Assembly: GCF_025140835.1 (NCBI RefSeq)
Contig: NZ_CP081153.1
Location: forward strand, 2,108,001 to 2,172,000
Reading direction: 5' to 3'
DNA: 64,000 nucleotides
DNA from: Aliiroseovarius sp. M344
GTDB lineage: Bacteria; Pseudomonadota; Alphaproteobacteria; Rhodobacterales; Rhodobacteraceae
Of this stretch, positions 27,837-36,397 are shown piece by piece. Within the stretch, counting starts at the first letter, position 1; the number at the start of each line of letters is the position of its first letter. The notes under the pieces were generated by a model. It was not told the origin of the DNA. It saw only the letters and a program-made list of their open reading frames with translations, and did no database searches. The position numbers and the translations under genes are program-made.

Positions 27837-28168
27837 GCCGCCTCCCACCTCCTCCCGGGTGGTGGCTTTGATTGGCGGCGGGACCGACCTCCTCCCCGGT
27901 TCCGCCGCACAAAAAATAAGTTTCGGGCCTTCTTCCTCCTCCCTTGAAGGTCCGCGGGTCGCGGCGGCATCTACCTCCTCCCAGGTGTCGCCGCACCCCC
28001 AAAGATCCGGGACGTTCCTACCTCCTCCCAGGAACCATCCCGATACGGTGACGGGTCTACCTCCTCCCAGACCCCAAACCACATGACGTCGGGTCTCTAC
28101 CTCCTCCCAGAGCCCCGCCTCACAACAGAACGGCGGCGCCCACCTCCTCCCGGGCGTCGCCGTTTTTT
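27837..28168 (+). ncRNA. Array of eight cuckoo/CcsR-type CCUCCUCCC hairpin sRNAs
   Basis: Eight copies of CCTCCTCCC occur at 27848, 27888, 27935, 27974, 28021, 28060, 28100 and 28143 (first bases), spaced 39 to 47 bases apart. Each is displayed in the loop of a hairpin. Stem sequences differ between copies but are self-complementary, for example GGGTCT/AGACCC and GTTCCT/AGGAAC, which is compensatory change. The loop is an anti-Shine-Dalgarno-like C/U-rich motif able to pair with GGAGG. The arrangement and DUF1127 leader match the cuckoo RNA family of Rhodobacterales. Individual sRNAs would arise by processing of one 3' UTR transcript. Confidence 0.88.
28131..28168 (+). terminator. Terminator formed by the last sRNA hairpin
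   Basis: The eighth hairpin has an eleven-base stem, CGGCGGCGCCC with GGGCGTCGCCG (one G-T wobble), around a CCTCCTCCC-bearing loop, followed immediately by six T. It therefore doubles as the Rho-independent end of the DUF1127-sRNA transcript. Confidence 0.85.
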
Positions 28169-28256
28169 CATGCAGAATAGATGGATGGGCGGCGGGCGAC
28201 GCCCACGCTCATTCGATAACACTGGCTATCTTGCGAAACGACGTGCAAGCTGGGGT

Positions 28257-28505
28257 ATGCTGAAAAAAGAAACTCTGCCCATCGCTGCAATCCGTGTCCC
28301 CGTCAAGCGCATGAAAACGCTGGACGCCGACAAGGCCCTTTCGCTGGCTGAGGACATTCTTGAGAACGGGCAACAAACACCGATCCGCGTGCGTGAGGAC
28401 AGCAAGGGCTATGTCCTGATCGAGGGTTTGCACAGGTTGGAAGCCTTGAAGCAGCTGGGCGAGGAAACGATCGAAGGCTACAAAGTCCACGCAAGACTTC
28501 ACTAA
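28257..28505 (+). CDS. Small ParB N-terminal-like domain protein
   Basis: An 82-residue protein consisting only of a ParB/sulfiredoxin-type N-terminal domain. VPVKRMKTLDADKALSLAED is the first helix region, followed by GQQTPIRVRED and the central motif YVLIEGLHRLEALKQLG, which replaces the GERR box of true ParB CTPases. The helix-turn-helix and dimer domains of ParB are absent. It may be a small nuclease-like or nucleotide-binding domain; the function is unknown. ATG 28257 is the first start after the sRNA terminator. It probably has its own promoter in the 90 bases between. Confidence 0.65.
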   Translation: MLKKETLPIAAIRVPVKRMKTLDADKALSLAEDILENGQQTPIRVREDSKGYVLIEGLHRLEALKQLGEETIEGYKVHARLH

Positions 28506-28673
28506 TCGTGCCATCGCGCTTTTCGTCGGAAACAATGTTATGATCGCAAAAAGTAATTGGGTGGTCTTGTAGGCGGTCCAGGCGTTGATTGCGAAAAACG
28601 TAAACTAAATAGTTGCAATCAGCATGAGCCAAAGTCTTGACCACAAACGCGCAGGCGAGAGTGGAGGATTAAG

Positions 28674-28994
28674 ATGTCCGCAGATTATTCGTCCGAACAA
28701 ATATCGGCCTTGGCTGATTATGTAGACAAAAATTACAAAGACCCAGAACGCACCGAGTTATTGAAACAACTGCGTGATGCGTATGTCGAAGCTTGCACCA
28801 GAGAAGAAGCCATTAGACAAAAACACCAAGAAAACTCTCAGATAAAAAGAATAAGGGCACTGTATGACAGCCCATCTACGGCCAATGCAAACGCGGCGCG
28901 AACAAAGTGCCATGTATGCGATGGACAGGGTGATTACGCTGGGCGGACGGGTCGGCGAAGATGTAGTCATTGCTATGGAAAAGGTTACATTTAA
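28674..28994 (+). CDS. Small protein with DnaJ-like CxxCxGxG zinc knuckle pair
   Basis: A 106-residue hypothetical protein. Residues 1-65 are charged and helical. The C-terminus carries CHVCDGQG and CSHCYGKG, two CxxCxGxG repeats like half of the DnaJ cysteine-rich domain, which would bind one zinc ion. No J domain is present. Base composition is lower in GC than the neighbours, and the two small genes here (this and the ParB-like one) look accessory. A role as a mini zinc-binding adaptor is only a guess. Confidence 0.6.
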   Translation: MSADYSSEQISALADYVDKNYKDPERTELLKQLRDAYVEACTREEAIRQKHQENSQIKRIRALYDSPSTANANAARTKCHVCDGQGDYAGRTGRRRCSHCYGKGYI

Positions 28995-29012
28995 GCTTTG
29001 CCTTTTGGCACA

Positions 29013-31598
29013 TCAGCCCGCCTGTGCAGCGGGCACGATGAACTTCGACACGACCTTTTTGGCTCCCGCCTTGTCAAACTCGATATCCAGTTTGTCGCCT
29101 TCAATGCCCATCACGGTGCCATACCCGAATTTTGTGTGAAACACCCTGTCGCCTTGGGTAAAGGACGACACGGCAGTGGCGTCGATCACCAAGCCGCGCG
29201 CTTCGTTCGGGCTGGATTTGGCCCGCAGGTTCCCCTGTGACTGCATCCGCCTCCACCCCGGCGAGTTATAGGCATCCGCCCGGCTGGCTTTCTCCTCCAA
29301 AGGGGAATTGCCGCCGAAATCCCCGGCCATGCCCCCGTACCCGCCGCCGTAAAGGCCGGGCGCGGTCAGCACCTCGACATGATCAGCGGGCAGCTCGTCT
29401 ACAAACCGCGAGGGCAGTTGTGACTGCCACTGGCCATAGACGCGCCGGTTCGCGGCAAAGGAAATCGTGCAAACCTCTTCGGCCCGCGTGATACCTACAT
29501 AGGCCAGCCGCCGCTCTTCCTCGAGCCCCTTAAGACCGCTTTCATCCATCGAGCGTTGAGACGGAAACAGCCCGTCTTCCCAGCCCGGCAGGAACACAGC
29601 GGGGAACTCCAACCCCTTCGCGCCGTGCAAGGTCATAATGGTGACCTTTTCCTCGGCGTCGTCGGTGTCATTGTCCATGATCAGGCTGATATGTTCCAAG
29701 AAGCCTTGCAGGTTCTCAAAACTTTCCAAAGCTTTGACCAGCTCTTTGAGGTTCTCCAACCGCCCCGGTGCCTCGGGCGTTTTGTCATTGAGCCACATGT
29801 CGGTGTAGCCGGAGTCTTCCAGTATGGTTTCAGCGAGTAAAATATGATCACCTAGTAGGATCCGAATGTGCTTTTCGAGAAGTTCAATTCTTGATTCACA
29901 TTGAGCAATTCGAGACTTTAGTCGCAAAGCCGCCTCGGCCTGCGCAGCAATCTCTTCTTCGCCGTCAGGTATCGCGATCTCAACACTCACAAGATGTTGA
30001 GAAAGCTTTCTAATTTCCCGCCTCTCACAGTAGATCTTTGCTCTATGAACACGCAATTCCCGTGCATCGCCAACGTGTGACACAAGGTAGCTCCAGAACT
30101 CCAAGTTGCCTACAAGTTCAGCAAGGGCCTTGCCGCCTTTACCCTTTACTGCAGACGTAGCCGCCGCTTTTTTCGCACCTTCAAATTGTGACTTTCCGCT
30201 GCGTGTTCCTAGATTTCTGATCGCCGTGGTAGCGACATCACCCAGACCACGCTTGGGTTTATTGACGATACGCTCAAAAGCCAAATCGTCGGCCAAGCTG
30301 ACCGCCAGCCGGAAATAGGCCATCGCATCGCGAATTTCCAAACGTTCATAGAAGCGCGGGCCGCCGATCACGCGATACGGCAGACCGATGGTCAGGAAAC
30401 GATCCTCGAACGCGCGCATTTGGTGAGAGGCGCGCACGAGGATGGCCATATCGTCCAGCGACATCGGCGCCCTGCCCCGTGTGCCCGATTGCATCGCCTC
30501 GATCTCTTCCCCGACCCAGCGGGCTTCTTCGTCGCCGTCCCAATGGCCGATCAGGCGGACCTTCTCGCCGCCCTCGGCGTCGGTCCAAAGCTCTTTGCCC
30601 AGTCGATCTTCATTGCCCGCAATCACGCCGGACGCGGCGGCCAGAATATGCGCAGTGGAACGGTAGTTTTGTTCCAACCGGACAACTTTCGCGCCGGGAA
30701 AATCCTTTTCAAACCGCAGGATGTTGCCGACCTCGGCCCCGCGCCAGCCATAGATCGACTGGTCGTCATCGCCCACGCAGCAGATGTTCTTGTGACCCGC
30801 CGCCAGCAGGCGCAGCCAGAGGTATTGGGCGACGTTGGTATCTTGATATTCGTCGACGAGGATGTAGCGAAACCAGCTTTGGTATTGCTTCAGGATATCG
30901 TCGTGTTTCTGGAAAATCGTGACCATGTGCAGCAGCAGGTCGCCGAAGTCGCAGGCGTTCAGCGTCTGCAATCGCGCCTGATATTGCGCATACAGTTCCG
31001 GTCCACGACCGTTGAAGGCGTTCGCCTCTGACGCAGGCAACACCTCGGGCGTCCACGCGCGGTTTTTCCAGTTGTCGATCACACCAGCGAGCAACCGCGC
31101 GGGCCAGCGCTTTTCGTCGATATTGTTGGCGGCAATCAGCTGTTTCATCAGCCTGATCTGGTCATCCGTGTCGAGAATGGTGAAGTTCGTTTTCAGCCCC
31201 ACAAGCTCTGCATGACGGCGCAGAAGCTTCACGCAGATCGAATGGAACGTGCCCATCCAAGGCATCCCCTCAACCGTCTGGCCCAACAGGCTGGCAACAC
31301 GTTCCTTCATCTCGCGCGCCGCTTTGTTGGTGAAGGTCACGGCAAGGATTTCGTTCGTCCGGGCCTGCCCGGTGTTCAGCAAATGCGCGATCCGTGTGGT
31401 CAGGGCTTTGGTCTTGCCCGTCCCGGCACCCGCCAACATCAATACCGGACCCTGCAACACCTCGACCGCTTCGCGCTGTGCCGGGTTCAGCCCATCCAGA
31501 TACGGCATCGGGCGCGCGGCCATTGCCTGTTGCGACAGGCTTGGACGCGCGGCGGCCGCAGGAGCCTTGGGGGCATCGTCTTCGTTGAAATCGCTCAT
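29013..31598 (-). CDS. uvrD: UvrD/PcrA-type DNA helicase with an insertion
   Basis: An 861-residue SF1A 3'-5' helicase for repair and fork restart. Motifs seen: LNPAQREAV and the P-loop LAGAGTGKT near residue 55, DEYQDTN (Walker B), GDDDQSIYGWRGA, EQNYRSTA, VTIMTLHGAKGLEFPAVF, and EERRLAYVGITRAEE. Between the 2A/2B helicase blocks, about residues 495-590 (DNA about 29835-30110), lies a charged, probably coiled-coil stretch. I do not recall it from homologues, and its DNA is visibly AT-richer. A GTTC-N7-GTTC LexA box lies 40 bases upstream of the start, so SOS induction is likely. Confidence 0.93.
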   Translation of the reverse strand: MSDFNEDDAPKAPAAAARPSLSQQAMAARPMPYLDGLNPAQREAVEVLQGPVLMLAGAGTGKTKALTTRIAHLLNTGQARTNEILAVTFTNKAAREMKERVASLLGQTVEGMPWMGTFHSICVKLLRRHAELVGLKTNFTILDTDDQIRLMKQLIAANNIDEKRWPARLLAGVIDNWKNRAWTPEVLPASEANAFNGRGPELYAQYQARLQTLNACDFGDLLLHMVTIFQKHDDILKQYQSWFRYILVDEYQDTNVAQYLWLRLLAAGHKNICCVGDDDQSIYGWRGAEVGNILRFEKDFPGAKVVRLEQNYRSTAHILAAASGVIAGNEDRLGKELWTDAEGGEKVRLIGHWDGDEEARWVGEEIEAMQSGTRGRAPMSLDDMAILVRASHQMRAFEDRFLTIGLPYRVIGGPRFYERLEIRDAMAYFRLAVSLADDLAFERIVNKPKRGLGDVATTAIRNLGTRSGKSQFEGAKKAAATSAVKGKGGKALAELVGNLEFWSYLVSHVGDARELRVHRAKIYCERREIRKLSQHLVSVEIAIPDGEEEIAAQAEAALRLKSRIAQCESRIELLEKHIRILLGDHILLAETILEDSGYTDMWLNDKTPEAPGRLENLKELVKALESFENLQGFLEHISLIMDNDTDDAEEKVTIMTLHGAKGLEFPAVFLPGWEDGLFPSQRSMDESGLKGLEEERRLAYVGITRAEEVCTISFAANRRVYGQWQSQLPSRFVDELPADHVEVLTAPGLYGGGYGGMAGDFGGNSPLEEKASRADAYNSPGWRRMQSQGNLRAKSSPNEARGLVIDATAVSSFTQGDRVFHTKFGYGTVMGIEGDKLDIEFDKAGAKKVVSKFIVPAAQAG

Positions 31599-31637
31599 GC
31601 CTGCTCTTTATCAACGGGGGAACCGGGTGGAAAGAGT

Positions 31638-31652
31638 GTTCCACGAATGTTC
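31638..31652 (-). promoter_or_regulatory. LexA (SOS) box upstream of uvrD
   Basis: GTTCCACGAATGTTC matches the alphaproteobacterial LexA consensus GTTC-N7-GTTC exactly. It lies 40 bases upstream of the uvrD start codon and about 180 bases upstream of the divergent topA, so uvrD is the more likely target. Confidence 0.7.
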
Positions 31653-31832
31653 TTTCCGTGCAAATCGAATATATTTGCGACGGCGAAATTTCCCGCCCCC
31701 TTAAGGGGGCGCGGCGACATGGCTGCCTATATATAAAGAGGGGCCATTGACAAACCTGCCTTTCACAACCCATCTAACGCCTCCAGAAAGACCGCCTTTT
31801 TTTCATGGCGCATCTGAGTCGGAAGGAAGTTC

Positions 31833-34391
31833 ATGCCCGTTGTCGTCGTTGAAAGCCCGGCCAAAGCCAAGACCATCAACAAATATCTTGGCTCCGATTA
31901 CACGGTGCTGGCGTCTTACGGGCACGTGCGTGATCTGCCGCCAAAGGATGGTTCGGTCGACACCGACGCCGATTTCGCCATGAAATGGGAGATCGGCCGC
32001 GACAGTGCAAAGCACGTGCGCGCGATTGCGGATGCGTTGAAAGGCGATAACAACCTGATCCTCGCCACTGACCCCGACCGTGAAGGCGAAGCAATTTCAT
32101 GGCATCTTGAGGAAGCCCTGCGCAAGCGGCGTGCGATCAAAAAGGACACGCCGGTCAGCCGCGTTGTGTTCAACGCGATCACAAAATCCGCCGTGACCGA
32201 AGCGATGCAGCAGCCTCGCGACGTGGACACCGATCTGGTCGAGGCATACCTCGCCCGTCGCGCGTTGGATTATTTGGTGGGCTTCAACCTGTCGCCGGTT
32301 CTGTGGCGTAAACTGCCCGGTGCGCGGTCTGCAGGTCGTGTGCAATCGGTTTGCCTGCGTCTGATCGTCGAGCGTGAGGAAGAGATCGAGGCGTTTAAAG
32401 CGCGCGAGTACTGGTCGGTTAAGGCACTGCTGCAAACGCCGCGCGGACAGGAGTTCGAGGCACGCCTGACAGTCTTGGGTGGCCAGAAGCTCGACCGTTA
32501 TGACCTTGAGAACGCAACCGCCGCCGAATTGGCCGTTCAGGCGATATCGTCGCGCGATCTGTCGGTTCAGTCGGTCGAGGCGAAACCCGCGACCCGCAAC
32601 CCCTCGCCGCCCTTCATGACATCGACCCTGCAACAGGAAGCCAGCCGCAAGTTCGGTTTCGGCGCGCGCCAGACCATGTCGACCGCCCAGCGCCTCTATG
32701 AGGCCGGGTACATCACCTATATGCGGACCGACGGCATCGACATGGCGCCAGAAGCCGTGACCGCCGCCCGTGACGCAATCACCGATCGCTATGGCAAAGA
32801 GTTCATCCCCGCCAGCCCGCGCATCTACAAGAACAAAGCCAAGAACGCCCAAGAAGCGCACGAATGTATCCGCCCGACGGATATGACCGTGTCCGGCAGT
32901 GATTTGGCGAAATTGGAGCCCGATCAGCGCAAGCTATATGACCTGATCTGGAAGCGGACCCTCGCCAGCCAGATGGAAAGTGCGAAGTTTGAGCGGACAT
33001 CTGTGGATGTGGGTTCAAGCGACGGCCAAGTTGTGCTGCGCGCCACTGGTCAGGTTGTGGTCTTCGAAGGCTTCTTGAAAGTGTATGAAGAAGGGCGCGA
33101 TGATCAGGCCGGCGATGACGACGACGACAAGCGTTTGCCCCAGATCATGGAAGGCGAAGCCGCCGAGAAAAAAGGCGTCACGCCCGAACAGCACCACACC
33201 CAACCCCCGCCCCGCTATACCGAGGCGACGCTGGTCAAACGCATGGAAGAGCTGGGCATTGGTCGCCCGTCGACCTATGCGTCGGTGATCACCACGATCC
33301 AGGATCGCGAGTACGTTCGCAAGGACAAGAACCGCCTGTTCCCTGAGGATAAAGGGCGGATCGTGACGATCTTCCTGATGAACTTCTTCCGGCAATATGT
33401 GGGCTATGAGTTCACCGCAAATCTGGAAGAAGAACTCGACGAGATTTCGGCCGGCGACATGAATTACAAAGAAGTGCTTGCGCGCTTCTGGCGTGATTTC
33501 TCGGCCGCGATTGCCGAGACATCCGAGCTGCGGATTTCTGAAGTGCTCGACAAGCTGGACGCGGCGCTTGCGCCACAGCTGTATCCGCCCCGCGAAGACG
33601 GATCGGACCCGCGCATCTGCCCGAAATGCGGCCAAGGGTCTTTGCACCTGAAAACCTCGCGCACTGGTGGGTTTGTCGGTTGCGGCAACTACCCCGAATG
33701 CACTTATACCCGCCCCATCGCTGGTGAAGGCGCTGAAGGGGACGAGCGTGTTCTGGGCGAAGATGCAGGCGACGAGATCTGGCTGAAGTCTGGCCGTTTT
33801 GGCCCCTATGTTCAGCGCGGCGAACCGACGCCTGAGAACAAAAAGCCGCCACGCGCCAGCCTGCCCAAAGGGTGGGAAAAGGACGAGATGGATCTTGAAA
33901 AGGCGTTGGTGCTTCTGTCCCTGCCCCGCGAGATCGGCGAACACCCGGAAGGTGGTATGATCAGCTCAAACTTTGGGCGGTTCGGGCCATACGTCATGCA
34001 CAAGCTGCCCGACGACGCGAAACCGACCTATGCCAATCTGAAAGACCCCAACGATGTCTTTGAGATCGGCATGAACCGCGCCGTCGAGATGCTGGCCGAG
34101 AAACGCGCCAACCCCGGCGGCCGCGGCCGTGCCGCCGCCAAGCCATTGAAAGAGTTGGGCGAGCACCCTGAAGATGGTGGCCCGGTGAATGTCATGGACG
34201 GGCGTTATGGGCCTTATGTGAAATGGGAAAAGGTCAACGCGACCATTCCCAAAGACGTCGAAGCCGCCGACGTAACGATGGACATGGCCGTGGCGTTGAT
34301 TGCTGAAAAAGCCGCCAAGAAAAAGCCTGCGAAAAAGAAGGCTGCCCCGAAAAAGAAAGCCGCAGCCAAGAAAAAGACGGCCGCAGGCTAA
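31833..34391 (+). CDS. topA: DNA topoisomerase I
   Basis: Type IA topoisomerase that relaxes negative supercoils. The 852-residue protein starts with the TOPRIM domain (VVVESPAKAKTINKYLG; ATDPDREGEAISWHLEEAL). The catalytic tyrosine is Tyr296 in ITYMRTDG. One clear zinc-ribbon-type unit (CPKCGQGSLHLKT, then CGNYPEC) lies near residue 595, followed by three GRFGPYV/GRYGPYV-type C-terminal repeats. A Lys/Ala-rich tail ends the protein and probably holds DNA. GGAAGG supports the start. It is divergent from uvrD. Confidence 0.97.
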   Translation: MPVVVVESPAKAKTINKYLGSDYTVLASYGHVRDLPPKDGSVDTDADFAMKWEIGRDSAKHVRAIADALKGDNNLILATDPDREGEAISWHLEEALRKRRAIKKDTPVSRVVFNAITKSAVTEAMQQPRDVDTDLVEAYLARRALDYLVGFNLSPVLWRKLPGARSAGRVQSVCLRLIVEREEEIEAFKAREYWSVKALLQTPRGQEFEARLTVLGGQKLDRYDLENATAAELAVQAISSRDLSVQSVEAKPATRNPSPPFMTSTLQQEASRKFGFGARQTMSTAQRLYEAGYITYMRTDGIDMAPEAVTAARDAITDRYGKEFIPASPRIYKNKAKNAQEAHECIRPTDMTVSGSDLAKLEPDQRKLYDLIWKRTLASQMESAKFERTSVDVGSSDGQVVLRATGQVVVFEGFLKVYEEGRDDQAGDDDDDKRLPQIMEGEAAEKKGVTPEQHHTQPPPRYTEATLVKRMEELGIGRPSTYASVITTIQDREYVRKDKNRLFPEDKGRIVTIFLMNFFRQYVGYEFTANLEEELDEISAGDMNYKEVLARFWRDFSAAIAETSELRISEVLDKLDAALAPQLYPPREDGSDPRICPKCGQGSLHLKTSRTGGFVGCGNYPECTYTRPIAGEGAEGDERVLGEDAGDEIWLKSGRFGPYVQRGEPTPENKKPPRASLPKGWEKDEMDLEKALVLLSLPREIGEHPEGGMISSNFGRFGPYVMHKLPDDAKPTYANLKDPNDVFEIGMNRAVEMLAEKRANPGGRGRAAAKPLKELGEHPEDGGPVNVMDGRYGPYVKWEKVNATIPKDVEAADVTMDMAVALIAEKAAKKKPAKKKAAPKKKAAAKKKTAAG

Positions 34392-34470
34392 GCCTATCAA
34401 GACTGCAGCATTGTAGCGCCACCCGGTATAGCTTGTGGGGAAGTGAACGCAGCGATGCGGACATCTGGTC

Positions 34471-34983
34471 TCAGGCTGCGTTCTCCCTCGCATGAGTCTC
34501 TTCTGGACGTTCCAACAATTCTTCCACCAAGGCGCCAACAAGTTGAGTACGGTTTCGCACCCCGGCCTTTTTGTAGATCGCATTATTTTGCGACTTCACT
34601 GTGCCTTGACTTGTTTGTCGCGCCTCTGCGATCTCGGCGACGGTCATCCCTTTGATGGTTAACAGCGCGATATCCTGCTCGGCCTCGGTCAGCGACCACT
34701 GCGCAAACAGGGCTTGTAGCATGGCGGTAAATTCGCCCTTGGCGGCGCGCAGCAGTTTTTCCACTTCGGCGTTGCGCGCGTGAATGGCACGGTGGCTGTG
34801 CCATAACAGCACGCCACCAATGATGAACCCGATAAGGGTCGCCAATTCGACCATCTCGTGAACGATCCAACCAAAGTTCAAAAGATAGAAGCCGGTAATC
34901 TCACCGATCAGTTCCTCGGTGAAAGCCATGGCCGACAGCACGTATATTGCGATGCCAATTTTGGTAATCGTTTTTGGTTTCAT
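34471..34983 (-). CDS. Membrane-anchored LuxR-type transcriptional regulator
   Basis: A 170-residue protein with two N-terminal transmembrane helices (ITKIGIAIYVLSAMAF and MVELATLIGFIIGGVLLW), a linker helix, and a C-terminal LuxR/GerE helix-turn-helix (SLTEAEQDIALLTIKGMTVAEIAEARQ, then TVKSQNNAIYKKAGVRNRTQL). It has no receiver or autoinducer domain, so the signal may be membrane-borne. AGAGG precedes the start. It sits 37 bases downstream of the Asp-rich secreted protein gene on the same strand, and the two probably form an operon. The gene is convergent with topA. Confidence 0.8.
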   Translation of the reverse strand: MKPKTITKIGIAIYVLSAMAFTEELIGEITGFYLLNFGWIVHEMVELATLIGFIIGGVLLWHSHRAIHARNAEVEKLLRAAKGEFTAMLQALFAQWSLTEAEQDIALLTIKGMTVAEIAEARQTSQGTVKSQNNAIYKKAGVRNRTQLVGALVEELLERPEETHARENAA

Positions 34984-35020
34984 GTCGGCCTCTGGCGCTG
35001 TTTTAGCGATTTAAAACGGA

Positions 35021-35464
35021 TCAGTCGTCATCGTCTTTGTCGTCGTCCTTGTCGTCGTCTTTGTCGTCGTCGCGATCGTCGTCCTTGTCATCGTCGCGTT
35101 CGTCATCACGATCATCATCGTGGTCATCATCACGATCATCATCGTAGTCATCGTCATCATCATCATCGCGATCATCGTCGCGATCATCATCGCGGTCGTC
35201 ATCATAGCGATCATTTTCCGGTTCAAACTTATCGCGCAGGATTTCGCCATTCTTGCCAAGCACGATTTCGCGCTCGCCCTTCGGCCCCTCGCCTTCTATC
35301 CGCAGATTTCCAAACAGGCTGCGCTTGATCTTGATTTCAGTATAACCCTCAGCGGTCAGCATTTCGATTACCTCATCACGCGTCGTCTGGGCGCTGACGG
35401 GCGCGGCGAGCATCGCCAGCACGACGGCTGTGACGAATGCGTTCTTGGTTTTTTGAAAGGTCAT
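35021..35464 (-). CDS. Secreted PepSY-like protein with an Asp-rich repeat tail
   Basis: A 147-residue protein. Residues 1-25 form a Sec signal peptide ending APVSAQ. Residues about 27-80 look like one PepSY-type unit (EVIEMLTAEGYTEIKIKRSL, then EREIVLGKNGEILRD). Residues 84-147 are almost entirely DDDR/DDDK/DDDH tetrads, a strongly acidic, disordered tail likely to bind Ca2+ or other cations. TTGGAGAAC supports ATG 35464 over 35497. The tail DNA is a GAT/GAC microsatellite-like repeat, so length variation between strains is expected. It precedes the membrane LuxR gene. Confidence 0.75.
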   Translation of the reverse strand: MTFQKTKNAFVTAVVLAMLAAPVSAQTTRDEVIEMLTAEGYTEIKIKRSLFGNLRIEGEGPKGEREIVLGKNGEILRDKFEPENDRYDDDRDDDRDDDRDDDDDDDYDDDRDDDHDDDRDDERDDDKDDDRDDDKDDDKDDDKDDDD

Positions 35465-35698
35465 GTTGTTCTCCAATGCAGGTATGTCTGCACCCAATCT
35501 TGGGCATTATCGGGTGGACTGATATTGGACTTTGGATCATCAGGGGCGCAATCAACCAAAGTTATAGACGCCCAGCCAGAACCAGGGGGCCATTTCGACA
35601 GGTAGAAATACGCAGTGGGCCTTTATAGGCACGGGTTTCGTTGACTTTGCAACGCCTGCGCGCCAGAACACATACGAAACTGACGAGAGGGAACTTTC

Positions 35699-36394
35699 AT
35701 GAACAAGGTATATGGCAACGCCGCCGAAGCCCTCGATGGGCTTTTGAGCGACGGGATGCTGATTGCCGCCGGGGGCTTTGGCCTGTGCGGCATTCCGGAA
35801 CTGCTGATCGACGCGCTGGTCGAAAGCGGTGTTAAGGACATCACCATCGCCTCAAACAACTGTGGCGTTGATGGCTTCGGTCTTGGCAAATTGCTGGACA
35901 CGAAGCAGATCAAGAAAATGATGTCGTCTTATGTGGGAGAAAACGCCGAGTTCATGCGCCAGTACCTCTCGGGCGAGCTGGAGTTGGAGTTTAACCCGCA
36001 AGGCACTTTGGCCGAGCGCATGCGCGCCGCGGGTCACGGCATTCCGGGCTTCTACACCAAGACCGGCGTCGGCACCGTGATCGCGGAAGGTAAAGACGTG
36101 AAGATCTTCAACGGCGAGGAATATATCCTTGAAGAAGGTATCTTTGCGGATCTGTCCATCGTGAAAGCATGGAAAGCGGACGAGACCGGCAACCTGATCT
36201 TCCGCAAGACCGCTCGCAACTTCAACCCACCGGCTGCCATGTGCGGCAAGACCTGTGTGGTCGAGGTGGAAGAGATCGTGCCAACCGGATCGCTGGACCC
36301 TGACGCGATCCACCTGCCCGGCATCTATGTGCATCGCATCATTCAGGGCGAGCACGAAAAGCGTATCGAACAACGCACCATTCGGGAGGCTTAA
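35699..36394 (+). CDS. scoA: Succinyl-CoA:3-ketoacid CoA-transferase subunit A
   Basis: The alpha subunit of a class I CoA-transferase that moves CoA from succinyl-CoA to acetoacetate, allowing use of ketone bodies and polyhydroxybutyrate breakdown products. The 231-residue protein has the CoA-binding loop [18 protein letters not shown] near residue 25 and [20 protein letters not shown] near 100. GAGGGAAC lies just ahead of the start. scoB begins three bases after the stop. It is divergent from the Asp-rich gene. Confidence 0.95.
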   Translation: MNKVYGNAAEALDGLLSDGMLIAAGGFGLCGIPELLIDALVESGVKDITIASNNCGVDGFGLGKLLDTKQIKKMMSSYVGENAEFMRQYLSGELELEFNPQGTLAERMRAAGHGIPGFYTKTGVGTVIAEGKDVKIFNGEEYILEEGIFADLSIVKAWKADETGNLIFRKTARNFNPPAAMCGKTCVVEVEEIVPTGSLDPDAIHLPGIYVHRIIQGEHEKRIEQRTIREA

Positions 36395-36397
36395 GAT

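Noticed and set aside
27859..28082. Open frames on both strands through the CCTCCTCCC array
   Set aside because: They come from the repeated C/T-rich motif, have proline- and arginine-rich low-complexity products, and cross the hairpins.
27837..28168. CRISPR array
   Set aside because: The repeats are only nine bases, lie in hairpin loops with varying stems, and have no fixed spacer structure or cas genes; the sRNA array explains them.
35120..35605. Open frame opposite the Asp-rich tail (poly-Ile/Val/His product)
   Set aside because: It is produced by the GAT/GAC repeat read on the other strand and lacks any start signal or plausible fold.
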